Below, piece after piece: positions 1 through 5,849 of a DNA stretch of 7,571 bases (the stretch's first letter is position 1; each line of letters starts with the position of its first letter). The notes under the pieces were generated by a model. It worked only from the letters and a program-made list of their open reading frames with translations, had not been told where the DNA came from and made no database searches. Position numbers and translations under genes: made by a program. This DNA comes from JACQZU01 sp041908165. Its GTDB lineage: Bacteria; Acidobacteriota; Holophagae; Holophagales; Holophagaceae. The stretch lies in assembly GCA_041908165.1 (NCBI GenBank), contig JAYRFV010000191.1:1-7571 (forward strand). The letters are read 5' to 3'.

Positions 1-1
1 C

Positions 2-1234
2 CGCCCGGTGGACCGGTGGGGGGCGCGGGCGGCATCCCCGGTGGGGGGGGGGCGCCCCCCCGGCGCGGCCCGCCCCGCCACCCGCGCCGCGCTGACCCGC
101 ACCCTGGCCTCCTGGGGGCTGGAGCCGGCCCTGTCCTCCGGTTGGGATGACCTGCTCAGGGCCCTGGACGGGGGCGCCCGGCCGTCGTTGCTGCTGCTCG
201 ACATCACCCGGGCCGAGGGCGACTTCGCCCGCCGCCTGGAGGAGCTCCGCGCCCACGGCCTGCCGCGGGAGACCCCGGTGATCCTGCTCGCCGCCATCCG
301 CCACCTGCGGCGGGCCGAGGAGGCCCGCCAGGGCGGGCTCGCGGCCTACCTCACCAAGCCCGCCCGCCGGGCCCGGCTGCACCAGATCCTGCGCCGGACC
401 CTGGGCCTGGAACGGGCGGAGGGGACCAGCCCGAGCGACGAGCTGGTCCCCCTGGACCGGCGCGGCAGCGTGCTGGTGGTGGACGACAACGACACCAACC
501 GCAAGGTGGCCCTCCTCCAGCTCGAGGGTCTCGGCTACCGGGCCCGCGCGGTGGGAAGCGCCCGGGAGGCCTTCGAGGCGATGGCGCGGGAGGCCTTCGA
601 CGTCGTGTTCATGGACTGCGAGATGCCGGGCGTGGACGGCTTCGAGGCCACCCGGGAGCTGCGGAGGCTGGAACCGGCCGGGCGCCACCAGGTGGTGATC
701 GCCCTCACGGCGCACGCCATGGCCGGCGCCCGCGAGCGCTGCCTCGAGGCCGGCATGGACGACTACCTGAGCAAGCCGCTCCGGCTGGATCCGCTCCAGG
801 AGGCGCTGATGCGCTGGACCGGAGGAGGCGGGGCCGTCCCGGCGCAGTTCCTGCGCCCCGGGGCCGAGGCAGGGGCGGGCGCCGAGCGGGAGCCCGTGCT
901 CGATCCCAGGACCTGGGAGGGTCTCCGGCATCTGGAGTCCGTGGCCGGCCCCGGGGCCATCGCCGAACTGGTGGAGGGCTTCCTGGAGGATGCCCCGGCC
1001 CGGCTCGAGCGGGCCGCCGCCGCATTCACCTCCGGCGACCTCGGGGAGGCGGCCCGCCAGGCCCACGACCTGAAATCCAACGCGGCGACCCTGGGCGCCG
1101 TGCACCTGGCCCGGGCGATGGAGGACCTCGAGCTGCAGTGCCGCGGCGAGCGGCCCCAGGACCCCGCCGTGCTCTCCGCCGCCCGGGACCACCTCGAGGC
1201 CGTCCAGCGCGCCCTCCGCGCCGGCCTGACCTAG
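2..1234 (+). CDS. C-terminal part of a hybrid histidine kinase / phosphorelay protein (REC-REC-HPt), 5' partial
   Basis: The reading frame is open to the left edge, so this is the tail of a longer protein; numbering here counts the GTG at 8 as residue 1. Residues about 20-132 form a first receiver: phospho-acceptor-like D65 (LLLLD) and conserved K117 (YLTKP) are present, but the acidic pair expected at about residues 20-21 reads Ala-Ala. Residues about 154-270 form a canonical second receiver with D159/D160, D203 (FMDCEMPGVDG), T234 and K256. Residues about 298-405 form an HPt domain with phospho-accepting H353 in AHDLKSNAATLGA. Known: a REC-REC-HPt order is typical of the C-termini of unorthodox hybrid sensor kinases, passing phosphate His to Asp to His to a separate response regulator. 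Inference: the missing part carries sensor and HisKA/HATPase domains. A stand-alone dual-receiver HPt protein starting near base 8 is less likely. The terminal TAG is at 1232-1234, 68 bases before the next gene. Confidence 0.85.
   Translation, partial: RPVDRWGARAASPVGGGRPPGAARPATRAALTRTLASWGLEPALSSGWDDLLRALDGGARPSLLLLDITRAEGDFARRLEELRAHGLPRETPVILLAAIRHLRRAEEARQGGLAAYLTKPARRARLHQILRRTLGLERAEGTSPSDELVPLDRRGSVLVVDDNDTNRKVALLQLEGLGYRARAVGSAREAFEAMAREAFDVVFMDCEMPGVDGFEATRELRRLEPAGRHQVVIALTAHAMAGARERCLEAGMDDYLSKPLRLDPLQEALMRWTGGGGAVPAQFLRPGAEAGAGAEREPVLDPRTWEGLRHLESVAGPGAIAELVEGFLEDAPARLERAAAAFTSGDLGEAARQAHDLKSNAATLGAVHLARAMEDLELQCRGERPQDPAVLSAARDHLEAVQRALRAGLT
43..61. repeat. G10-CG-C7 homopolymer / self-complementary tract
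   Basis: Ten consecutive G (43-52), then CG, then seven C (55-61), within the open frame of the phosphorelay gene. The core GGGGGGCGCCCCCC is self-complementary. It encodes a Gly/Pro-rich stretch just before the first receiver and does not resemble any receiver or kinase sequence. Confidence 0.7.
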
Positions 1235-1288
1235 GTGTCCCCCGCCCCCGGGCCTGCCGCCGTATCCTTGGATCGGCCACCAGGCCGC

Positions 1289-1294
1289 GAGGGA
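1289..1294 (+). promoter_or_regulatory. Ribosome binding site of nnrD (GAGGGA)
   Basis: GAGGGA lies 8 bases before the ATG at 1303. It supports that start over an in-frame upstream start near 1138, which would overlap the preceding gene and add about 55 low-complexity Arg/Pro residues. Confidence 0.7.
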
Positions 1295-1302
1295 ACCCGC
1301 CC

Positions 1303-2784
1303 ATGATCCCCCTGCTCACCGCCGACGAGATGCGGGCCCTGGAAACCCGGGCCATCGAGCGCTGGGGCATCCCCAGCCTGGTGCTCCAGGAGCACGCCGC
1401 CATGGGCGCATTGGCGATGCTGCCGCAGGGAGGCCCCATCCACGTGCTGGCGGGACCGGGCAACAACGGCGGCGATGCCCTGGCCCTGGCCCGCCTGGCG
1501 CGCCTGCGGGGGGACCGGGTCGAGGTCTGGACCCCGGTGGAGGATCCGGCCTGGAAGGGGGATGCGGCCCTGCAGGCGAGCCTCTGGGAGGGGATCGGCG
1601 GGACCTGCCGGCACTGCGGCGACCCCGCCGAGGCGGTGGGGCGGTTCACCGGCTGGGTGGTGGACGGGCTGTTCGGCCTGGGCACCCGTCCGCCCCTGCG
1701 CGGTCCTGCCACGGCCTGGGTCCAGGCCCTGCACGACGCGGTCTTCGCCTCCGGGGGCCCGCCGCCGTTCCAGGTGCTGGCCCTCGACCTGCCCTCGGGG
1801 CTGGACCCCGGCTCCGGCGACCTGGCGGGGCCCGCGGTGCAGGCCACCCGGACCGCCTGCTTCGGGTTCCGCAAGGTGTGCCACGGGCTGCAGCCGGCGC
1901 GTGGGTGCTGCGGCGAGGTGCGGGTCGTCCCGCTGCCCCTGCAGCTTCCGCCCGGGGAACTCCCCGCCGCCCGGCTCTGGCTGGCGGACGCGCCGGCCCG
2001 CGCCTCCCGCGAGGCCTGGGACACCCACAAGCGCGACTTCGGCCACGTCGGGATCCGGGCCGGGACCGCCGGCATGAGCGGCGCCGCGGTGCTGGCCGCC
2101 CTCGGCGCGCTCCGGGCCGGGGCCGGGCTGGTGACGGTGCTGCCGGATCCCGAGGTGCGGGCGGAGGTGGCCGCCCAGGTGCCGGAGGCCATGGTGCAGG
2201 CCTGGCAGGGTGCCGTGCCCGCGGGGATCGACGTGCTGCTGGCGGGCCCCGGCGGGGTGGCCGAGGTGCCGGAATGGGACGGCCCGCTGGTGCTGGACGC
2301 CTCGGCGCTGCGCCCCGGCGAGGGGCCGCGGTGGGTGACGCGGGCGGACACCGTGCTCACCCCCCACCCCGGGGAGTTCGCGCGGCTCTTCGGCCTGGAT
2401 CAGGCGCCCCGCGCCCGGACCTCGGAGCGCCTCGCCCGGGTGCAGGCGGTGGCGACCGGTCCGGCCATCCTCGCCCTGAAGGGGGCGCAGACGGTGGTCG
2501 CCGGCGGGATCGGCCGGGTGATCGTCAATCCGACCGGACACCCCGGCCTGTCCACCGGAGGCACCGGGGACCTGCTGGCCGGGATGGTCGCCGCCCGGGT
2601 GGCGCGGTGGGCGCGCGAGCGCCGCGGCGGCCCGGGGGGCCTCCAGGAGGCCGTGGCGGAGGCGGTGTGGCTGCACGGCGCCGCGGCGGACCGCCTCGGC
2701 CCCGGGCCGATGCTGGTGCGCGAGCTGGCCGATTCGGTCGCGGCGCTGCAGCGCGACCTGCAGCGGGAGGCGGGCCTTGGCTGA
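1303..2784 (+). CDS. nnrD: Bifunctional NAD(P)H-hydrate epimerase / ADP- or ATP-dependent NAD(P)H-hydrate dehydratase
   Basis: A 493-residue metabolite-repair enzyme that epimerises and dehydrates the damaged cofactor forms NADHX and NADPHX. The N-terminal YjeF_N epimerase domain covers about residues 1-225: LTADEMRALE at the start, the GPGNNGGD nucleotide loop (51-58), VVDGLFGLG with D121, and LDLPSGLDP (161-169). The C-terminal ribokinase-like dehydratase domain covers about 240-490: THKRDFGHVG (241-250), AGMSGAAVLAA, LTPHPGEFARL (352-362), ALKGAQTVVA (391-400), and NPTGHPGLSTGGTGDLLAG with presumed catalytic D423. The length is normal for the fused family. Oddities: the usual GPGLG loop is a short GPGG (315-318), and the usual VLDADAL reads VLDASAL (330-336). 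The ATG at 1303 is chosen from its RBS and from the conserved start of the domain. tsaE overlaps the last 8 bases, so the two are probably translationally coupled, as the neighbouring yjeF and yjeE are in E. coli. Confidence 0.95.
   Translation: MIPLLTADEMRALETRAIERWGIPSLVLQEHAAMGALAMLPQGGPIHVLAGPGNNGGDALALARLARLRGDRVEVWTPVEDPAWKGDAALQASLWEGIGGTCRHCGDPAEAVGRFTGWVVDGLFGLGTRPPLRGPATAWVQALHDAVFASGGPPPFQVLALDLPSGLDPGSGDLAGPAVQATRTACFGFRKVCHGLQPARGCCGEVRVVPLPLQLPPGELPAARLWLADAPARASREAWDTHKRDFGHVGIRAGTAGMSGAAVLAALGALRAGAGLVTVLPDPEVRAEVAAQVPEAMVQAWQGAVPAGIDVLLAGPGGVAEVPEWDGPLVLDASALRPGEGPRWVTRADTVLTPHPGEFARLFGLDQAPRARTSERLARVQAVATGPAILALKGAQTVVAGGIGRVIVNPTGHPGLSTGGTGDLLAGMVAARVARWARERRGGPGGLQEAVAEAVWLHGAAADRLGPGPMLVRELADSVAALQRDLQREAGLG
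2765..2770 (+). promoter_or_regulatory. Ribosome binding site of tsaE (GGGAGG), deciding a TTG start
   Basis: GGGAGG sits inside the 3' end of nnrD, six bases before the TTG at 2777. No ATG or GTG lies nearby in that frame before the conserved domain, so this site is what fixes the TTG start. Confidence 0.75.
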
Positions 2785-3205
2785 GGCCAGCGGGTCGCGC
2801 CACCTGCCCGACGACGCCGCCACCGAGGCCCTCGGCGCCGAGCTGGCCGCGCGGACGCCGGCAGGCGGGACCTGGCTGCTGCACGGCGGGATGGGCGCCG
2901 GCAAGACCACCTGGACCCGGGGCTTCCTGGCGGGGCGGGGCGGGGATCCGGAGCAGGTCGCCTCGCCCACCTTCGCGGTGCTGCACCGCTACGGCGCGGC
3001 CGCCGGCCGGGTCTTCCACCTCGACCTGTACCGCACCGGCGGGGCCGGGGCCTGGGACCTCGGCCTCGAGGACCAGCTGGAGCCGGAGGACGTGCTCGTG
3101 GTCGAGTGGCCGGGCGAGACCGGGCCCTGGACCGGCTGGGTGGCCCGGCTCGTCCTGGGGGACGAAGGCTCCGGGCGGCGCGCCCGCTGGAGCCTGCCGG
3201 ACTGA
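2777..3205 (+). CDS. tsaE: tRNA (adenosine(37)-N6)-threonylcarbamoyltransferase complex ATPase subunit TsaE
   Basis: A 142-residue P-loop ATPase of the TsaE (YjeE) family. In bacteria it works in the cytoplasm with TsaB and TsaD to install N6-threonylcarbamoyl on A37 of ANN-decoding tRNAs. Visible family motifs in order: Walker A GGMGAGKTT (37-45, with K43 and T44), SPTFAVLHRY (63-72), HLDLYR (81-86) with the acidic Asp83, and VVEWPGE (108-114) with E110 and W111. The Walker A lead-in HGGMGAGKT differs from the common GDLGAGKT but keeps the GxGKT core. Length is typical. It starts with TTG inside the nnrD stop region (8-base overlap) and has a strong internal RBS, so co-expression with nnrD is likely. 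rmuC begins 19 bases later. The partners TsaB and TsaD are not in the window. Confidence 0.95.
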   Translation: MAEASGSRHLPDDAATEALGAELAARTPAGGTWLLHGGMGAGKTTWTRGFLAGRGGDPEQVASPTFAVLHRYGAAAGRVFHLDLYRTGGAGAWDLGLEDQLEPEDVLVVEWPGETGPWTGWVARLVLGDEGSGRRARWSLPD

Positions 3206-3210
3206 TCGGT

Positions 3211-3219
3211 CCTAGGATG
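3211..3219 (+). promoter_or_regulatory. CCTAGGATG box before rmuC: TAGGAT -10-like element or AGGA Shine-Dalgarno
   Basis: In the 19-base gap between tsaE and rmuC. TAGGAT (3213-3218) matches a -10 hexamer at four of six positions, but ends only six bases before the ATG at 3225, so using it as a -10 would give a leaderless or nearly leaderless mRNA. Alternatively AGGA (3214-3217), seven bases before the ATG, is the ribosome binding site. No convincing -35 is visible. Confidence 0.35.
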
Positions 3220-3224
3220 GGAGC

Positions 3225-4529
3225 ATGACCCTGGACGCCCTGCTGCCCATCCTCGCGCTCGTCCTGGCGGCTGCGGCCGCGCTGGGCGCCTGGCGCCCGC
3301 GGACCCCCGCCCTCGACGCGGACCTGCTGCGGCGGCAGCAGTCCGAGGAACTGGACCGCCTGCGCCGCGACCTGCAGGGCGATTCGGCCGCGCTGGTCGC
3401 GCCTCTCCAGGGCGAGCTGGGGCGGCTGAACGCGGAGCTGGCCGCCTCGCGGGAGGCCCAGCTGCGGCTGCAGGCGGAGCAGCTGGCGGCCAGGTTCGGC
3501 GAACTGCGCGAGGCCCTCTCACGGGAGCTGCGGGAGGCCCGCCTCGACCAGGGGGCGCGCCTGGATGCCCTGCAGGGCCAGGTCCGCGAGCGCCTGGAGT
3601 CGATCCAGAAGGGCAACGACGAGCGCCTGGAGCGGATCCGCCGGACCGTCGACGAGAAGCTCCACGAGGCCCTGGAGAAGCGCCTGGGGGAGAGCTTCGC
3701 CCTGGTCAGCCAGCGGCTGGAGGAGGTCCAGCGCGGGCTGGGCGAGATGCAGGGCCTGGCCCAGGACGTGGGCGGGCTGAAGCGCGCCCTCACCAACGTG
3801 AAGACCCGCGGGGTCATCGGCGAGGCCCAGCTGGGGGCGCTGCTGGAACAGTTCCTGGCGCCCGGCCAGTACGAGCGCAACGTCCGGATCCGGCCGCGCT
3901 CGAACGAGGTCGTCGAGTACGCGGTCAAGCTGCCGGGCGCGGAGGACGGCAGCACCGTCTGGCTGCCGGTGGACGCCAAGTTCCCGATCGAGGACTACCA
4001 GCGGCTGATGGAGGGCTACGAGGCGGCCGATCCGGCCGCCATCGAGGCCGCCGCCCGCGCCCTCGAGGCGCGGATCCTGACCCAGGCCCGGGAGATCCGC
4101 GACAAGTACATCGCCCCGCCGCACAGCACCGACTTCGGCCTGCTGTTCCTGCCCTTCGAGGGGCTCTACGCCGAGGCGCTGCGGCGGCCGGGGCTGCTGG
4201 AGCGGGTCCAGCGGGACTGCAAGGTCACCTTCGTCGGCCCGACCACCCTGACCGCCTTCCTGAACAGCCTGCAGGTGGGCTTCCGCACCCTGGCGATCTC
4301 CAAGCGCAGCGCCGAGGTCTGGAAGGTGCTCGGGGCGGTGAAGACCGAGTTCGGCCGCTTCGGCGAGACCCTGGGGGCGGTGCAGAAGAAGCTGGACGAG
4401 GCCAGCTCCCGGCTGGGGGAGGTGGCCCGCCGCCGCGAGATGATGGAGAAGAGGCTGGCCTCGGTGGAGGTGGAGGAGGCCGCGGCCGGGGAGGCGCCCG
4501 CCGTCCTCCCCTTCAGTCCCGAGGGCTGA
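3225..4529 (+). CDS. rmuC: DNA recombination protein RmuC
   Basis: A 434-residue RmuC-family protein. Layout: a short N-terminal hydrophobic segment (about residues 5-22, ALLPILALVLAAAAALGAW, a likely membrane anchor), a long charged coiled coil (about 35-190), then the conserved nuclease-like core. Core motifs: NVKTRGVIGEAQL (191-203), LPVDAKFPIEDYQRL (248-262, with D250 and K252 of a DxK-type site), FGLLFLPFEGLYAEAL (304-319), and VTFVGPTTLTAFLNSLQ (334-350). A second coiled coil covers about 380-415. Known: in E. coli RmuC limits inversion at short inverted repeats, and the core is related to the PD-(D/E)XK nuclease fold; its biochemical activity is poorly defined. The ATG at 3225 puts the hydrophobic anchor at the N-terminus as usual for the family. 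It follows tsaE by 19 bases, so read-through from nnrD-tsaE is likely. Confidence 0.95.
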   Translation: MTLDALLPILALVLAAAAALGAWRPRTPALDADLLRRQQSEELDRLRRDLQGDSAALVAPLQGELGRLNAELAASREAQLRLQAEQLAARFGELREALSRELREARLDQGARLDALQGQVRERLESIQKGNDERLERIRRTVDEKLHEALEKRLGESFALVSQRLEEVQRGLGEMQGLAQDVGGLKRALTNVKTRGVIGEAQLGALLEQFLAPGQYERNVRIRPRSNEVVEYAVKLPGAEDGSTVWLPVDAKFPIEDYQRLMEGYEAADPAAIEAAARALEARILTQAREIRDKYIAPPHSTDFGLLFLPFEGLYAEALRRPGLLERVQRDCKVTFVGPTTLTAFLNSLQVGFRTLAISKRSAEVWKVLGAVKTEFGRFGETLGAVQKKLDEASSRLGEVARRREMMEKRLASVEVEEAAAGEAPAVLPFSPEG

Positions 4530-4566
4530 GCGGCCGCAAGGCTGAAGCCTCCAGTCTCATGAAATG

Positions 4567-4576
4567 CCTTAGGATG
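4567..4576 (+). promoter_or_regulatory. Candidate -10 region (CCTTAGGATG) before the HNH gene
   Basis: TAGGAT (4570-4575) lies 24 bases before the ATG at 4600, in a locally less GC-rich 70-base gap after rmuC. It resembles the boxes before rmuC and nnrD. No clear -35 is visible. A purine run (GAAGGGGAA, 4576-4584) follows, but ends about 15 bases before the ATG, which is far for a normal RBS. Confidence 0.4.
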
Positions 4577-4599
4577 AAGGGGAACCCCCGGACCCATCC

Positions 4600-5106
4600 A
4601 TGTCCCACGGACGCCACCATCCGCACCCCGGCGAGATCATCGCCGTGGACCGGAACTACGTCCCCATGCAGGAGATCAGCCGGCGCAAGGCGCTGTGCAG
4701 CGTGGTCGCCGGCCGGGCCTTCATCCTCGACGCGGTCACCTTCGACCGCAACCTGGACCTCGCCGCCTCCTTCCGGCTGATCATCTTCCCGCAGGCCCAG
4801 GCCTGCGCGGAGTCGAAGCTCCTGTCCGGCCGGCTCGAGCGGCGGGTGCTGAAGCGCGACCGCTTCCAGTGCATGTACGAGGGCTGCCTCAGCCGGGCGA
4901 ACACCGTGGACCACATCCTGCCGGTCTGCCAGGGCGGCCAGAGCACGTGGCAGAACCTGGTGGCCTGCTGCCTGCCCTGCAACCAGCGCAAGGGGGGACG
5001 CACGCCGGAGGAGGCGGGGATGAAGCTCAAGCGGGTCCCGAAGGGGCCGCGGGCGCACCTGTTCGAGCGCTTCGAGGAGATCCTCCGCGAGGCCAGCGCG
5101 GCCTGA
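4600..5106 (+). CDS. HNH endonuclease family protein
   Basis: A 168-residue protein. Residues 14-44 (IIAVDRNYVPMQEISRRKAL and following) match the N-terminal domain commonly placed before HNH modules in solitary bacterial HNH proteins. Residues about 80-140 form the HNH/zinc-binding module: VLKRDRFQC (83-91), CX4C at C91/C96, DH at 104-105, QNL with N119, and CLPC at C124/C127 followed by N128 and K131. These fit a beta-beta-alpha-metal nuclease with a structural zinc site. The N-terminus SHGRHHPHPGE is histidine-rich (H3, H6, H7, H9) and might bind metal; that is inference. No methylase, specificity subunit or phage gene is nearby, so a restriction role is not indicated. The ATG at 4600 lacks a well-spaced RBS; a GTG at residue 16 (base 4645) is a possible alternative. 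DNA target and physiological role are unknown. Confidence 0.88.
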   Translation: MSHGRHHPHPGEIIAVDRNYVPMQEISRRKALCSVVAGRAFILDAVTFDRNLDLAASFRLIIFPQAQACAESKLLSGRLERRVLKRDRFQCMYEGCLSRANTVDHILPVCQGGQSTWQNLVACCLPCNQRKGGRTPEEAGMKLKRVPKGPRAHLFERFEEILREASAA

Positions 5107-5113
5107 AGTCAGT

Positions 5114-5146
5114 GTGGGGGTCTCCGGCTGCGCCTGGGACCCCCAC
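5114..5146. terminator. Long hairpin between convergent genes; likely terminator core
   Basis: GTGGGGGTC (5114-5122) pairs perfectly with GACCCCCAC (5138-5146). The stem continues inward through a T-G wobble and a C-G pair, a one-base mismatch, and GGC/GCC around a TGC loop, giving an almost fully paired 33-base hairpin. It begins 8 bases after the HNH stop codon. No T-tract follows on either strand, so classic intrinsic termination is uncertain; it could be a bidirectional or protein-assisted terminator, or a dispersed palindromic element. Confidence 0.55.
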
Positions 5147-5161
5147 GCCCCCGCGCTTCGT

Positions 5162-5178
5162 GCACGGCAGAGCCGTGC
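5162..5178. repeat. Second hairpin in the convergent spacer
   Basis: GCACGGC (5162-5168) and GCCGTGC (5172-5178) are perfect inverted repeats around an AGA loop. It lies 15 bases after the first hairpin. Confidence 0.6.
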
Positions 5179-5192
5179 CCTCGCTTGGCTCT

Positions 5193-5209
5193 GGGCTGGG
5201 ATGCAGCCC
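5193..5209. repeat. Third hairpin in the convergent spacer
   Basis: GGGCTG (5193-5198) and CAGCCC (5204-5209) pair around GGATG. On the minus strand it is the structure closest to the stop codon of the DUF6265-like gene, 15 bases beyond it, and could help terminate that transcript. Confidence 0.5.
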
Positions 5210-5224
5210 GTGATTCGAGGGAGG

Positions 5225-5698
5225 TCAGGGTTGGCGGGTGAAGCGGAAGGTGCTGCGCCGGGGGGCGCCCTGGACGGTCTTCTCGAGGACGACGTCGAGG
5301 GTGGCGGGGCCGGTGCGGAGGTAGCGGAGGGTCTCGCCGGCCAGGGGGCCGACGCCCTCGAAGCGGGCCTCCTGGGGCGTGGCGAGGGCCAGCCGGAAGA
5401 CCACGGGCCGGTCCTTCTCCTCCCAGGCCTGCTTGAGGCCGGGGCCGAAATGGCGGATCCGGAGCAGCACCTCGGCGCCGTCGGCTTCGAGCACCATGAG
5501 TTCCAGGAACACCGCGGCGCCCCCCCGCTCCAGCCGGAACATGCCGAGCAGCCCGGAAGCCCCCTGGCTCCAGGTCTCCTCGAAGGCGGTGTCCCCCTCG
5601 CCGCCACGCCAGCGGCCGACGAGCCAATCGAAGGCGGCGGGCCGGGCCGGGGCGGCCTGGACCGGCGGGGCAGGGGGTGGCGGCTGGAGCGGGGGCAC
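5225..5698 (-). CDS. DUF6265-like (lipocalin-like) protein of unknown function
   Basis: A 157-residue protein. Residues 1-21 are rich in Pro and Ala with no hydrophobic signal-peptide core. From residue 22 it resembles the DUF6265 family: FDWLVGRWRG (23-32), EETW (40-43), SGLLGMFRLERGG (48-60), FLELMVLEADG (64-74), and LRIRHFGPG (79-87), ending in a beta-strand-rich tail (FRFTRQP). The family is predicted to form a small beta-barrel; no reaction is established, so none is assigned. The GTG at 5698 is the only start available: an in-frame TGA lies at 5725-5723 with no other start codon between, and GAAGGA sits six bases upstream. It is convergent with the HNH gene and divergent from pepA, so it is transcribed on its own from the AT-rich gap. 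DUF6265 membership is recognised by eye. Confidence 0.8.
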   Translation of the reverse strand: MPPLQPPPPAPPVQAAPARPAAFDWLVGRWRGGEGDTAFEETWSQGASGLLGMFRLERGGAAVFLELMVLEADGAEVLLRIRHFGPGLKQAWEEKDRPVVFRLALATPQEARFEGVGPLAGETLRYLRTGPATLDVVLEKTVQGAPRRSTFRFTRQP

Positions 5699-5704
5699 GG
5701 GGAG

Positions 5705-5710
5705 TCCTTC
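5705..5710 (-). promoter_or_regulatory. Ribosome binding site of the DUF6265-like gene (GAAGGA)
   Basis: Read on the minus strand, GAAGGA lies six bases before the GTG start at 5698. It supports that start. Confidence 0.65.
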
Positions 5711-5838
5711 GGATCCCTGATGTCAGCACCGGACAGATAATTTGGCAATAATTCCATTTATCCAATCCAATTTGTCAGGTTGATTGGGTGAATTTTTCAT
5801 GTGCTGATTGAACCTGGATGTAATAAAGTACCCTTCCC
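5711..5838. promoter_or_regulatory. AT-rich divergent promoter region (DUF6265-like gene / pepA)
   Basis: The gap is strikingly AT-rich from about 5733 to 5830 compared with its surroundings, as expected for promoters in a GC-rich genome. Plus-strand candidate for pepA: TTGTCA (5772-5777), a 17-base spacer, then TTTCAT (5795-5800). A second option is CCTGGATG (5813-5820), resembling the boxes before other genes here. Minus-strand candidate for the DUF6265-like gene: TTGGAT, a 17-base spacer, then AATTAT, at about 5766-5738. These are pattern matches only. Confidence 0.5.
5762..5787. repeat. Inverted repeat overlapping the putative pepA -35 (operator candidate)
   Basis: CCAATC (5762-5767) and GATTGG (5782-5787) are perfect inverted repeats, extended by AA/TT after a one-base bulge. 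The central TTTGTCAGG contains the putative -35. The left arm is also part of a tandem TCCAA TCCAA. Position and symmetry suit a regulator binding site. Confidence 0.4.
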
Positions 5839-5844
5839 GGAGGT
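5839..5844 (+). promoter_or_regulatory. Ribosome binding site of pepA (GGAGGT)
   Basis: A near-perfect Shine-Dalgarno sequence five bases before the ATG at 5850. It decides this start over an in-frame TTG at 5808, which lies in the promoter region. Confidence 0.85.
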
Positions 5845-5849
5845 CAATC

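Noticed and set aside
1138..1302. Upstream in-frame extension of nnrD
   Set aside because: The added residues are Arg/Pro-rich, overlap the phosphorelay gene and precede the conserved domain start; the ATG at 1303 has a good RBS.
1231..2970. Long minus-strand open frame (579 codons) opposite nnrD and tsaE, and another at 1026-2360
   Set aside because: Low-complexity Gly/Arg/Pro/Ala sequence with no recognisable motif, entirely antisense to clearly identified genes; expected where GC is very high and stops are rare.
1878..3215. Plus-strand open frame of 445 codons overlapping nnrD and tsaE in another frame
   Set aside because: Arg/Gly/Ala-rich shadow of two well-supported genes, with no RBS or domain of its own.
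4539..4550. Small hairpin AGGC-TGAA-GCCT just after rmuC
   Set aside because: Only four base pairs and no T-tract; too weak to call a terminator.
4600..5224. Possible restriction or defence island around the HNH gene
   Set aside because: No methyltransferase, helicase, toxin, integrase or repeat boundary is present; neighbours are housekeeping genes of similar composition.
4513..5765. Minus-strand open frames of 414 and 218 codons across the HNH and DUF6265-like region
   Set aside because: They run antisense to the HNH gene or out of frame with the DUF6265-like gene, cross the hairpin spacer, and show no family signature.
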